Shown here piece by piece: positions 33,250-41,720 of a stretch of 64,000 nt of DNA (within the stretch, counting starts at the first letter, position 1; each line of letters starts with the position of its first letter). The DNA lies in the NCBI GenBank assembly GCA_027490195.1, contig JAIXYN010000022.1, forward strand, positions 1 through 64,000, given 5' to 3'. This DNA is from Verrucomicrobiaceae bacterium (GTDB lineage Bacteria; Verrucomicrobiota; Verrucomicrobiia; Verrucomicrobiales; Verrucomicrobiaceae). Under the pieces are notes generated by a model. That model made no database searches and had not been told where the DNA came from. It worked only from the letters and a program-made list of their open reading frames with translations. Position numbers and translations under genes: made by a program.

Positions 33250-34122
33250 ATGAAAATCAAACGAAACCAAGCCTTCACTCTGATCGAGCTGTTGGTGGTG
33301 ATCACGATCATCGCGATTCTCGCGAGCTTGGCCGTGCCCGCCTTCACCATGGTCCAGACCCAAGGCAATCAGATGAAAGGTGTCAACAACTGCAAGCAGA
33401 TCATCCTCGCGCTCAAGCAGTTCTCCAAAGACAACAACAGCCAGTATCCTGACTCCCAGCAGAACCCCCTGACAGGAAGCATGGCCCAAAACGCCAATGA
33501 CGCCTACCGCTTCATGATTCAGGAACAGATCGTGACGGATGAGCGCATCTTCGGCTGCCCTGCCGGTTACACCCCGAACAACGACATTGGTCAGGCCCCC
33601 AACTATGGCAATGCGCTGATGCCAGGTGAAAACCACTGGGCGATGACCGGAAACCAAACCGACACCACCGTCGGCAACATGCCCATCGTTTATGAAAATC
33701 CAGTCTCCATCAGCTGGCCTCCTCTTTGGAATGCCGACGTGGCAGGTCAGATCGCCCCTGGTCGCACCTGGCCTGGTGGCAAGATCATCATCGGTCGCAA
33801 CGACGGCAGCGTGGCTGTTGAAGCTCTGGCAGGTAAAAGAGGCATGATCGGCCCCAAAATCATGGCGGGCGGCCTCAACCTCTTCACCCAGGCTTCCCAG
33901 GGCATCCCGCAGCGCATCCTTCAGGTGGTCTATGGCAATAGCGGCATGAACACCAATTCCGGCATGGTCCCACAGGGCCAGATGCCCGGCGGCCTTCCTC
34001 CAGCAGGCATTGGTGCCCCAGCCCCTCTGGGTGGTGGCCTGCCCGGCGGTGCCCCTCCTGCAGCCCCTCTGGGTGGTGGTGCTCCAGGTGCCCCTGGTGG
34101 TCTGCCACCTTCGGGTCTCTGA
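33250..34122 (+). CDS. Type II secretion-type pseudopilin, tandem paralog
   Basis: The 290-aa product has the leader MKIKRNQA and FTLIELLVVITIIAILASLA and is closely similar to the preceding gene along most of its length (for example FGCPAGYTPNNDIGQAPNYG, PVSISWPPLWNADVAGQI). It differs mainly in a longer C-terminal Gly/Pro-rich tail (GGGLPGGAPPAAPLGGG-type repeats). Gene, upstream block and terminator are all duplicated, which points to a tandem duplication followed by divergence. Confidence 0.93.
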   Translation: MKIKRNQAFTLIELLVVITIIAILASLAVPAFTMVQTQGNQMKGVNNCKQIILALKQFSKDNNSQYPDSQQNPLTGSMAQNANDAYRFMIQEQIVTDERIFGCPAGYTPNNDIGQAPNYGNALMPGENHWAMTGNQTDTTVGNMPIVYENPVSISWPPLWNADVAGQIAPGRTWPGGKIIIGRNDGSVAVEALAGKRGMIGPKIMAGGLNLFTQASQGIPQRILQVVYGNSGMNTNSGMVPQGQMPGGLPPAGIGAPAPLGGGLPGGAPPAAPLGGGAPGAPGGLPPSGL

Positions 34123-34151
34123 ATCAGTGACTTAGCCTAAAGGCAATCGAC

Positions 34152-34184
34152 GCCGCCGGATGGAACCCATCCGGCGGCTTTTTT
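34152..34184 (+). terminator. Rho-independent terminator of the second pseudopilin
   Basis: The stem GCCGCCGGATGG pairs with CCATCCGGCGGC across a 3-base loop and is followed by six T residues. Confidence 0.93.
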
Positions 34185-34310
34185 CTGGGCTGTTCAAAGG
34201 TTTGCAGGCAAACCACTTGACCCTTTCCCTGCATCTTCGATTACTGTGCCCCAGATGAGCTTGCAGGCTTGTTCATGCGAAACCTGCCTCGCCCGCACCT
34301 CCCGAATCAC

Positions 34311-34946
34311 ATGCCGACTTTCACCTCCCCTCGCCATGCTTTGAAACGCCTGTTCACAAGCACTTGCTTGACCGCGATGACGGTAATGATGATGGCAAGC
34401 GCGGCCCAAGGCTTTGACACAGTCATTCTTGATCCCGGCCATGGTGCCCACGACCGGGGCGCCGCCATCGGTTACGTCTATGAAAAGCATCTGGCGCTGG
34501 ACACGGCACGGCGGGTGGAACAACTGCTCAGAAAGGAAGGCCTAAAGGTCATCATGTCCCGCAGCCGGGACGTCTTCATCCCGCTGCAGGACCGCTCTGC
34601 TCTGGGCAACAGCAGGGGCAACTCCATCTTCGTCAGCATCCATTACAACTACAACCGCGGTGGCAGCGGTGCTGGTGCAGAGACCTATTACCACTTCTCC
34701 TCCAGCTACATGCTTGCGGCCTACATCCAGGCCTATCTCGTACAGCGCACAACTATGATCAATCGTGGGGTGAAAAGCGCCGGGTTTCACGTCATCCGTG
34801 CCACCACAAAGAACCCTGCGGTGCTCGTCGAGTGCGGCTTTGTCAGCAATCCCACCGAACGTGCCCACATGCTGACGGGAGAGTACCGCGCCAAGATCGC
34901 CGAAGGCATCGCCCAGGGCATCATCGCTTTCAGGAAAGCGAAGTGA
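34311..34946 (+). CDS. N-acetylmuramoyl-L-alanine amidase (Amidase_3)
   Basis: The 211-aa exported enzyme cuts the bond between muramic acid and the stem peptide in peptidoglycan. After a signal peptide (LTAMTVMMMASAAQG) come the zinc ligands: His in DPGHGAHDRGA, Glu in YEKHLALDTA, His in FVSIHYNYNR, and the catalytic Glu in AVLVECGFVSNPTE. There is no SPOR, AMIN or LysM targeting domain. The start at 34311 gives the best signal peptide; an ATG at 34275 is also possible. Confidence 0.9.
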   Translation: MPTFTSPRHALKRLFTSTCLTAMTVMMMASAAQGFDTVILDPGHGAHDRGAAIGYVYEKHLALDTARRVEQLLRKEGLKVIMSRSRDVFIPLQDRSALGNSRGNSIFVSIHYNYNRGGSGAGAETYYHFSSSYMLAAYIQAYLVQRTTMINRGVKSAGFHVIRATTKNPAVLVECGFVSNPTERAHMLTGEYRAKIAEGIAQGIIAFRKAK

Positions 34947-35018
34947 GGGGCGAAGGGACTCGCCTCACAGGTGGCAGGGTCCGAAGCAGGCACAGCCTGC
35001 TCAAGGCTCCAGCTCATA

Positions 35019-35157
35019 GCTGGGAGCGCCGATATTTTATCGGCTCTGGGTATGACTCCGCAGCACGGACACATGAGCCGAGTTTACTGTGAGCTTCTTT
35101 CCATGACAATGGTGCAGGGACGCTCGCCGGAGCCGATAAAATATCGGCGCTCCCAGC
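35019..35157 (+). repeat. R1 palindromic element, copy C
   Basis: This 139-bp copy has GCTGGGAGCGCC and GGCGCTCCCAGC ends. Both arms are the GCCGATA-TTT-TATCGGC type, so the two arms are almost exact complements. The centre GGTGCAGGGACGCTCGCCGG matches copies A and B. Confidence 0.85.
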
Positions 35158-35208
35158 ACAGAAAATCCGCTCAGCGCCAGCAACCACCATCAACTCACCG
35201 TCTCACTC

Positions 35209-37236
35209 TCAGTGTGCCGGGGACTTGGCCAGCTTCACGTCCTCGATGTTCTCCACCTTGGGCGTTTTGACCCGGCGCTCGCTGAGCGACAGATACACGC
35301 CGTAGCCCATCAGAAGCAGTTGGCTGAGCCAGTAGCCGTAAATCTTTGGCCAGATTCCGTCCGTGAAGCCATAGGCATGCAGACCGACGCCCAGCTGATT
35401 CACGCCGAACCAGGAGAAGATCACGATGCACCCGAGGATGAGATTGCAGCAGTGCAGGCCGATCTCGCGGATGTAACCGCCGAGGCGCGCATGCAGAATG
35501 ACGAGGCACATCAGCACGATCATGAGCGCGCCGTTTTCCTTCGGATCCCAGCCCCAGAAGCGTCCCCAGCTGTAGTTCGCCCAGATGCCGCCCAGCACCG
35601 TGCCCACCAGCGAGAGGAACAGGCCGGTGGCGATGAAGCCATAGGCGACGCGGGTCAGCAGGCGCGAATCCCCTTCCCCGGTTTTAAACACACCAAAGAG
35701 GCGCTGGGTGAAGTAGATCATCGAGATCAAAGCGGCGACCATGCAAGCGGCGTAGCCGAGATTGATCATTGGCACGTGGGTCGAGAGCCAGAAGTTCGTG
35801 ATCAGCACGGCCTGCAACTGCTGCAGGGTGTCGGTGGCTTCGGAGGCCTCAAATTGGATGGAAAGGAACATGCATGCCGTGCCGCCGATGGCCGTCACGA
35901 GCAGTCCCAGCCCGCGCTTCGTGAGCCATTCCGCAAGCAAGCCGAGCAAGGCGCAGGAAGCACCGATGAAGAGAATCGTCTCATACAAGGTGGTGATCGG
36001 CGGGCGCTGCATGATGATGCAGCGGATCACCACACCCGTCACCGCTAGCGCTGTGGCAGCACCCAGCAGCAGCCATGCGCACAGCCGGGCACCTTTTTCA
36101 AAGCGTGACCCCGGTGAAACCCAGGTGAGCGCCACGGCGATGAATCCAACGAGAAAAATCCACTGCGAATAGAAGAAGTAGTCTGCCCGCATGGAGTGAC
36201 GCTCCAAGGCGATGGACTGCCCTTCCCCGCGCGCTTTGGCAGCGTCTTGAATTTTGGTCAGCAGCGCCTTGGAGGCGGCCTTGAACTTCGCCGCATCTGG
36301 CAGGGCTAAGTAAACCTCTTCATACTGTGCCAGCCAGGCGAGCTGATCCGCCGTCACGTCTTTGCCGCTGTTGATCGCGCCGAAGATCATCTCACCGGGA
36401 CCATTCCAGACATTGTTCGGCCCAGGGGCAGGTGGGAAGATGCGATACTGCTGCTCGGGATTTCCACTCATCATCGCGCCCAGTGCCCCCTGCGCAAAAT
36501 CTCGGAACCAGGGAATCTGCATCGCTGGAACTTTGTTGGCTACTAGAGCTGCAATGAGTGTGTTCAGGCTCTTGGACAGGCGGATCGGCGGAGTCACACC
36601 CTCAGGCAATTCTTTCGGCGCTGCACCCACGGGCTCGCGGATGAAATCGAAATGCCCCATGATCATTTCGTAATCGAGAAAGTTGGCGGCGAGCTGCACG
36701 ATCATGCGCTGCTCTGGCGTCTGTTTCCGGGAGGGAATATCGCGATACTCGCCCATCTTCTTCATCATGACCTGCCGTGCCGGCTCGATCTCAGCGTAGG
36801 TGTACTGGTCGCGCTTGGCCTTGGCCGTCAGTCCGAGCTCGGTGATGGCGGAGGAGTTGTCTACCTTGAACAACGGCACCGTCCTGCCGATGTCCGGACG
36901 GAACCAGCTCATCAGCATCCATTCCACGGAACTCAGCTTCACGGGCTTGCCGCCTTCTTTGGTGATCGGCTTCTGCGTGGCGGGATCCACCAGCGGCTTG
37001 CCATCCATTTCACCGCTTTCCGTCAGCCAGATGCTGCGGCGAGCACGAAAACGCAGCAGGCGATAGCTGGCGACGTTTTCGAGAGGCTTGATGCGGCCGG
37101 ACTCCTGCACCGGGATGGACGCGAAGGTCTCCACGACCTCCTTGTCGCGGAAGAGATCGAGCGGCGGCAGTTCAGCAGCGGTGGCAAAGCCGCTGAGTGT
37201 GAACAGCGCGAGCAGGGTAGAACGAAGAGTTTTCAT
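35209..37236 (-). CDS. ccsA: Cytochrome c biogenesis protein CcsA/CcsB (System II)
   Basis: The 675-aa membrane protein handles heme and attaches it to apocytochromes with ResB. The C-terminal half has multiple membrane helices and the heme-handling tryptophan motif WGRFWGWDPKENGALM, with conserved His in nearby helices (for example STHVPMINLGYAACM and VILHARLGGY). The N-terminal 340 or so residues are an exported, non-conserved extension (FRDKEVVETFASIPVQESGRIKP onward), as seen in Bacteroidetes and PVC members. Start at 37236 gives the signal peptide LALFTLSGFATA. The resB gene lies just upstream, 28 bases away. Confidence 0.92.
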   Translation of the reverse strand: MKTLRSTLLALFTLSGFATAAELPPLDLFRDKEVVETFASIPVQESGRIKPLENVASYRLLRFRARRSIWLTESGEMDGKPLVDPATQKPITKEGGKPVKLSSVEWMLMSWFRPDIGRTVPLFKVDNSSAITELGLTAKAKRDQYTYAEIEPARQVMMKKMGEYRDIPSRKQTPEQRMIVQLAANFLDYEMIMGHFDFIREPVGAAPKELPEGVTPPIRLSKSLNTLIAALVANKVPAMQIPWFRDFAQGALGAMMSGNPEQQYRIFPPAPGPNNVWNGPGEMIFGAINSGKDVTADQLAWLAQYEEVYLALPDAAKFKAASKALLTKIQDAAKARGEGQSIALERHSMRADYFFYSQWIFLVGFIAVALTWVSPGSRFEKGARLCAWLLLGAATALAVTGVVIRCIIMQRPPITTLYETILFIGASCALLGLLAEWLTKRGLGLLVTAIGGTACMFLSIQFEASEATDTLQQLQAVLITNFWLSTHVPMINLGYAACMVAALISMIYFTQRLFGVFKTGEGDSRLLTRVAYGFIATGLFLSLVGTVLGGIWANYSWGRFWGWDPKENGALMIVLMCLVILHARLGGYIREIGLHCCNLILGCIVIFSWFGVNQLGVGLHAYGFTDGIWPKIYGYWLSQLLLMGYGVYLSLSERRVKTPKVENIEDVKLAKSPAH

Positions 37237-37264
37237 GCGGAGAAATACGTGGGCCGGAGGGCGG

Positions 37265-38575
37265 TTAGAGCAGCTTCCACATCGCGAGGGCGAAGGCAGC
37301 ATTGAAGGCGGCGATGAGGCTGAGAGAAAACTTCCAGGGGTTCACCTTGATGAAGCGGGCCAGCATCATGAGGAAGTGCAGCAGCAGGCCTTCCGCCACG
37401 ATGATGCAGGAGATGAGCGGCCAATGATCCGCAGGATTTTCGACGATCATGAAGCCGGAGCTTTTCACGCCGGTGCCTTCCTTTTCACCTGAGCTGAAGG
37501 TGCTCTGGAATACGGCATAGCCTTCGCTGCGCACGGGTTCGTTCATGGTGATGTAACGCTTCTCCTCGTGGTCGCCGTTGATTTTGGTAACCTTGCTGCT
37601 GAAGCGCCTTGCACGCTCGGTGCCGGGATGTTTTTCCTCCTCAGTCTGGTCCAGCCGCACCGCGAAGGGCAGCTTGTAAGTGCGGTGCGCTAGCGAGATG
37701 AGGTATTTGTCCGCACCGACGGTAACCGTCCAAGGCGCGGCGGCAAATTCCCAGAGGATGCCCGTCTGCTTTTCGTCGCCCTTTTTGATTTTCGCGATGG
37801 CCACGCAGGCGCTGCCAAGCTGCTCGTCCGCCATCGCGGCACCGGCTTCATCGAGCTGAGGCAGTTCCTGAATGAAGTAGCCGTCCACGGCATCCGCACG
37901 GCTGCCCTCGGCATCGCGCTTGGGCTGGGCGTTCTTCCTCCAACTGGTGATCATGAGATCAAACGGCAGGCTCTCGCTGGTGAAGGTGCGCCCTTTGCCA
38001 TCGGTAAGATCGCGATACTTCGCTTCGTCGATCACCAGGACGCTGCGCTTGGCCTTGGGATCTGCCTGCAGTTTTTCGATCTCGATCACCCGATCATGGA
38101 AGCTGAGGAACTCGTCATTGGTCTGGCCTTCACGCAGGTTCAGGTTGCCCTCTTTAGCGAAGTGATGCGTTACCGCGCCAGCGGCAATCATGAACAGGAT
38201 GGCGAAGTGGGAAATGATGACGCCGATGGTCTTGGGCGACTTGCGGATGCGCATGATGCCGCCGCACAGCAGATTCACGAAGAGGATCGCCATAAGCGTG
38301 TAACCGCCGGGCAGGATGTAGAGCGGCAGGGACACGTTGCCGATGTCCCAGTAGGCATTGAATGCGAGTGCGCGCCAGCAGGCACCGATGTCGATGCGAT
38401 CAATGAACGCGGACTCAAAGTAGCGCGCCTGACTGGCCACGAGTCCGTGCTCCGCCTGCTCCAGCGTGCCGAGGAAGGTGAGAACCAGCAACATGACCAG
38501 CACCGAGGTGGCGAGGCCGAAGCTGGAAAGGAAGGCGAAGACTTTCGCAGGAAGAGATTTGGAGGAGTCGGACAC
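37265..38575 (-). CDS. resB: Cytochrome c biogenesis protein ResB (Ccs1)
   Basis: The product of about 436 aa, partner of CcsA, has the ResB pattern: an N-terminal pair of helices (FLSSFGLATSVLVMLLVLTFLGTLEQ), a short helix region (YILPGGYTLMAILFVNLLCGG), a large periplasmic domain, and a final helix (FSLSLIAAFNAAFALAMWKLL). It should hold apocytochrome or heme for the synthase. The start is uncertain: a GTG at 38575 gives a compact N-terminus (MSDSSKSLPAKVFAF), while a TTG at 38617 adds 14 residues. No Shine-Dalgarno is clear for either. Confidence 0.88.
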   Translation of the reverse strand: MSDSSKSLPAKVFAFLSSFGLATSVLVMLLVLTFLGTLEQAEHGLVASQARYFESAFIDRIDIGACWRALAFNAYWDIGNVSLPLYILPGGYTLMAILFVNLLCGGIMRIRKSPKTIGVIISHFAILFMIAAGAVTHHFAKEGNLNLREGQTNDEFLSFHDRVIEIEKLQADPKAKRSVLVIDEAKYRDLTDGKGRTFTSESLPFDLMITSWRKNAQPKRDAEGSRADAVDGYFIQELPQLDEAGAAMADEQLGSACVAIAKIKKGDEKQTGILWEFAAAPWTVTVGADKYLISLAHRTYKLPFAVRLDQTEEEKHPGTERARRFSSKVTKINGDHEEKRYITMNEPVRSEGYAVFQSTFSSGEKEGTGVKSSGFMIVENPADHWPLISCIIVAEGLLLHFLMMLARFIKVNPWKFSLSLIAAFNAAFALAMWKLL

Positions 38576-38648
38576 GACGGAGGTGCGGGGGCTGGGGAAT
38601 GACAAAATCAAAAACAATGAACGACGAGCGCTGGCGCTTCAGCCGAAA

Positions 38649-39320
38649 CTATTCTTGTTTGGGCAGGTTCGGTTTGATCGACAGGCAGAAAGCATCAAAG
38701 GCGGCGGCGTTTTGATCCACGAGCGCCTTGGGTCCGGTGAGCTTGACGAAGATGGTGGCCTGATCGGCGGAATGAATGATGCCGAGCATGCGGTAGCCGG
38801 TTTTGGCCGCCTCAGCACCGAAGCCTTTGAAGTCGCCATCGAATGCCACAAACGTCGCGTCGCGGTTGAAGAAGGGCTTCTTAGGCAGCTTGGCAATCTC
38901 ATCCGCCGTATATGGCGGCTGCGCCATCTGCGTGCGCCAACGGTTCACGTTGGCCTCAAGACCACCTGCGGGTCCGGGTATGAGGGAGATGTAGCATTCG
39001 CCTTCCTGATTCGGGCCAAATCTCAAGTCGAGCAAACGCATGCCCATGGGATCTGGCGTGGTGGACTCACTCCAGCCCTCTGGCACGGTCCAAGTGAGCA
39101 GTTCGCGGAAGTTGGGCCGCTGCTGGGGCTCCTCTTTCGCATCATCATAGAAGCGTGTGGAGCTGGGAATGTCCGCATGCGGCTTCGAAGCATGACTGGA
39201 GATGTCACGCGTTTCGGTGATGGCTTCACGCTCCTGCAAACGATCGCAGGAAGTCAGGAGAAGACTGCACGCGAGCAGCGCGCAGGATGGTTGGAAGAAT
39301 GTCATCGACAGGGAACGCAT
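38649..39320 (-). CDS. Lipoprotein of unknown function
   Basis: The 223-aa product has a lipoprotein signal with lipobox LLTSC near residue 25. The mature part has WTVPEGWSESTTPDPMGMRL, ECYISLIPGPAGG, FVAFDGDFKGFG and GIIHSADQATIFVKLTGP, a pattern common in verrucomicrobial cytochrome regions but with no assigned role. It sits upstream of resB and ccsA on the same strand, so it is likely part of the cytochrome maturation operon. Confidence 0.75.
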   Translation of the reverse strand: MRSLSMTFFQPSCALLACSLLLTSCDRLQEREAITETRDISSHASKPHADIPSSTRFYDDAKEEPQQRPNFRELLTWTVPEGWSESTTPDPMGMRLLDLRFGPNQEGECYISLIPGPAGGLEANVNRWRTQMAQPPYTADEIAKLPKKPFFNRDATFVAFDGDFKGFGAEAAKTGYRMLGIIHSADQATIFVKLTGPKALVDQNAAAFDAFCLSIKPNLPKQE

Positions 39321-39533
39321 GAGGGAGCGGAATGATTAGCAGCATCAGTCGTGATTGCCACGAAGATGCGCAGGAAAGCGGAGATAAACCGCCAGGAATG
39401 AAGGGTGCTTGATGGAGGATGTGGCTCGCAGATTTGGGAGACTTAAGTCATACGAGCCGCGCGTGAGTTTTGACGCGCCCGCGTCTTGGCTTGCGGTGGC
39501 AAAGAGACACGGTGGTGCGAATCTGGCGACGGG

Positions 39534-39580
39534 GCGCAGGGACGTGCGTCTAGAGCCGATAAAATATCGGCGCTCCCAGC
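39534..39580 (+). repeat. R1 palindromic element, right-arm fragment
   Basis: It carries GCGCAGGGACGTGCGTCTAG and then the GAGCCGATAAAATATCGGCG hairpin and GCTCCCAGC end. Only the right half remains. Confidence 0.7.
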
Positions 39581-39605
39581 ACTGAGCTTCGCCCGGCGCG
39601 GCGGC

Positions 39606-41666
39606 TCACGCGCCCTTGTGGTCGGTGTGGCAGGCTTTGCAGTTCACCGCAGCCTTGTAGGCAGCGGCTCCGGCGGCGTCTTTCGCCTGCACCTTTTTCA
39701 CCGCGCCAATGAGCGCCTGACATTTGGTGACCCATGCGGTCTTGTCACCTTTCGGCGGTGTGGCAGCGCACATGTCCTGATAGACTTTGAGCAGCGTGGC
39801 CAGCTCCGCATCGGTGGCGGTTGTGCCCACCTTCTTGCAGAGGGCGTCATCGCCTTTGTGATACTGCTTCATGGCTGTCTTGATGACATCACTGCCTGCG
39901 GCAGGAGCAGCGGCGGGTTTTGCAGGAGTGGCTGGAGTCGTCGCAGGAGCGGCAGCGGGTTTTGCGGGTGCAGCGGCAGGCTTCGCAGGGGCCGGAGCGG
40001 GTGCTGGCGGCGCAGGAGGAGGAGCGGTGAGTTTGGCGATCTCTTCTGCCGTGAGGCCGACGTTCACCTTGAGGCCGGGCACCTGGCCTTCGAGCGCCTT
40101 GGCTCCGGCCTGCGTCACTCCGGTTTCCCACACAAACAGCTTCTTCAAACCCTTGGCGGAAGCCAGCTTGGCGATGCCGCCATCCGTGGTCTTGGTGCCG
40201 TAGATATTGAGGTATTCGAGGTTTGGCAGCGCGCCGAGTTTGGCGAGGCCGGCATCGGTGATCTTGGTGTTTTCAAGATGGAGGCGCTCAAGGTTGGTCA
40301 TCTTCGCCAGTGTTTCCACGGCGGCATCGGTGACCTGGCTACGGGAGAGATCGACCCAGAGAATCTGCGTGGCAATGGGGGCCAGCAGCGCGAGTTCCTT
40401 GTCGCCAAATTTGTCTGCGGCATTGATCACGCCAAGGCGAAGCTGCTCGGTGTCCTGAGCCAGCGGCATGAGCGAGGCGTTAAGGGCCTGCATCTTGGCA
40501 GAAATTTCCGCCACCTGCTTCTTCTCAGCATCGGTGAGAGGCTTGGCTTTGGGCTTGGTCACCTTGGCCACGGCCTCGGTTTTTGGAAGGCCTTTGGCAA
40601 GCAGCACGGCCAGAGCGCCTTCGACATCCGCCGGAGCTTTCAGTGAGGCCACGGTGGCGGTTTCGGAGGCACCGGTTTCGATCCACCACTTGAGCACGGC
40701 GATCTCTTCCTTCGTGAGCTGCGGCTCATCGCTCGGCGGCATGTGGTCGTCGTCATCCTTCGGCAGATTGGCGCGGACCAGCAGGAGGCTGTCCTTGGTG
40801 TTCTTCGCAATCACGGTCGTCGCGCCATCGCTGCCGCCTTTCAAAATGGAGGCGTAGTCATGAAGCTGAAGCTTGCCCTTCTTCTTTTCCACGCCGTGGC
40901 AGGCAGTGCACTTCGCGCTCATGATGGAAGCGACAACGTCCTTATAAAGCACGGCCTTCGCGGCGATGGCGGGATCCAGTTTGCCACCCGCAGCAGGTGC
41001 GGCTGCAGGCGCAGCGGGTTTGGCGGCGGCCGGTGCCGGCGTGGCAGCGGGCTTTGCAGGTGCAGCGGCCGGTGCGGCAGCCGCGACCACGGCGGTGGGC
41101 TTGGCATCGTCCTCGGCGGTCCAGCCGGTGTTGACGTGGGCCTTGGGCAGCTTCGCTTTCAAAGCGGCCACGCCGGCCTTCGTCACACCGCTCTGCCAGA
41201 GATAGATGGCCTTGAGCTTGCCGAGTCCGGCGAGTTTGGCGAGGCCCGCATCCGTGACCTTGGTGTTGTAGAGGTTGATGTATTCGAGTTCCGCGAGGCC
41301 CTTGAGCTGATCAATCCCGGCATCGCTGATGGCCGTGCCTTCGAGGTGCAGTTCCTTGAGGTTCTTCATGCCAGCCAAGGCCTTGAGGCCGCCGTCAGTT
41401 ACCTTGCTGCGCGCGATGTCGAGCGAGGCGATTTTGTCGGCGATGGGCACCAGCGGTTCTAGGCCTGCATCCCCGAACTCTTTGGCGACATTCAGCGCAG
41501 TGAAGCGGAAGGTCTTCGCGTCAGCGGCGACGGGCATCAGCGAAGCGCCGGTAGCGTTCACTTTCTGCATCGCAGCGGCGACGGCGGGATCTGCGGCGGC
41601 TTTGTCATCGGCGGCATGCGCGGTGAAGGCGAGTGCCAGGGCGAAAAGGAGGGAGGTTGGTTTCAT
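39606..41666 (-). CDS. Leucine-rich-repeat / c-type cytochrome fusion, internally duplicated
   Basis: The 686-aa exported protein (signal LLFALALAFTAHA) has two LRR modules (about 30-185 and 370-535) whose sequences correspond unit by unit (for example ITDAGLAKLGALPNLEYLNI against ISDAGIDQLKGLAELEYINL). Ala/Pro-rich linkers separate them. Between them is a planctomycete-type cytochrome domain with heme motif CTACH, distal Met in DDHMPPSDEP and the ending KWWIETGA. At the C-terminus a further heme site CKACH lies eight residues from the end. It should be a periplasmic electron-transfer or scaffold protein. The next gene on this strand has a matching cytochrome domain. Confidence 0.88.
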   Translation of the reverse strand: MKPTSLLFALALAFTAHAADDKAAADPAVAAAMQKVNATGASLMPVAADAKTFRFTALNVAKEFGDAGLEPLVPIADKIASLDIARSKVTDGGLKALAGMKNLKELHLEGTAISDAGIDQLKGLAELEYINLYNTKVTDAGLAKLAGLGKLKAIYLWQSGVTKAGVAALKAKLPKAHVNTGWTAEDDAKPTAVVAAAAPAAAPAKPAATPAPAAAKPAAPAAAPAAGGKLDPAIAAKAVLYKDVVASIMSAKCTACHGVEKKKGKLQLHDYASILKGGSDGATTVIAKNTKDSLLLVRANLPKDDDDHMPPSDEPQLTKEEIAVLKWWIETGASETATVASLKAPADVEGALAVLLAKGLPKTEAVAKVTKPKAKPLTDAEKKQVAEISAKMQALNASLMPLAQDTEQLRLGVINAADKFGDKELALLAPIATQILWVDLSRSQVTDAAVETLAKMTNLERLHLENTKITDAGLAKLGALPNLEYLNIYGTKTTDGGIAKLASAKGLKKLFVWETGVTQAGAKALEGQVPGLKVNVGLTAEEIAKLTAPPPAPPAPAPAPAKPAAAPAKPAAAPATTPATPAKPAAAPAAGSDVIKTAMKQYHKGDDALCKKVGTTATDAELATLLKVYQDMCAATPPKGDKTAWVTKCQALIGAVKKVQAKDAAGAAAYKAAVNCKACHTDHKGA

Positions 41667-41720
41667 GAATGAGACAAAAATTAACAGGAATGGTACAGGC
41701 AACAAAAGGCGTGAATTGGA

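Noticed and set aside
39486-40646. 386-codon forward open frame
   Set aside because: It overlaps the LRR/cytochrome gene antisense and reads as low-complexity Gly/Arg/Leu sequence without a domain.
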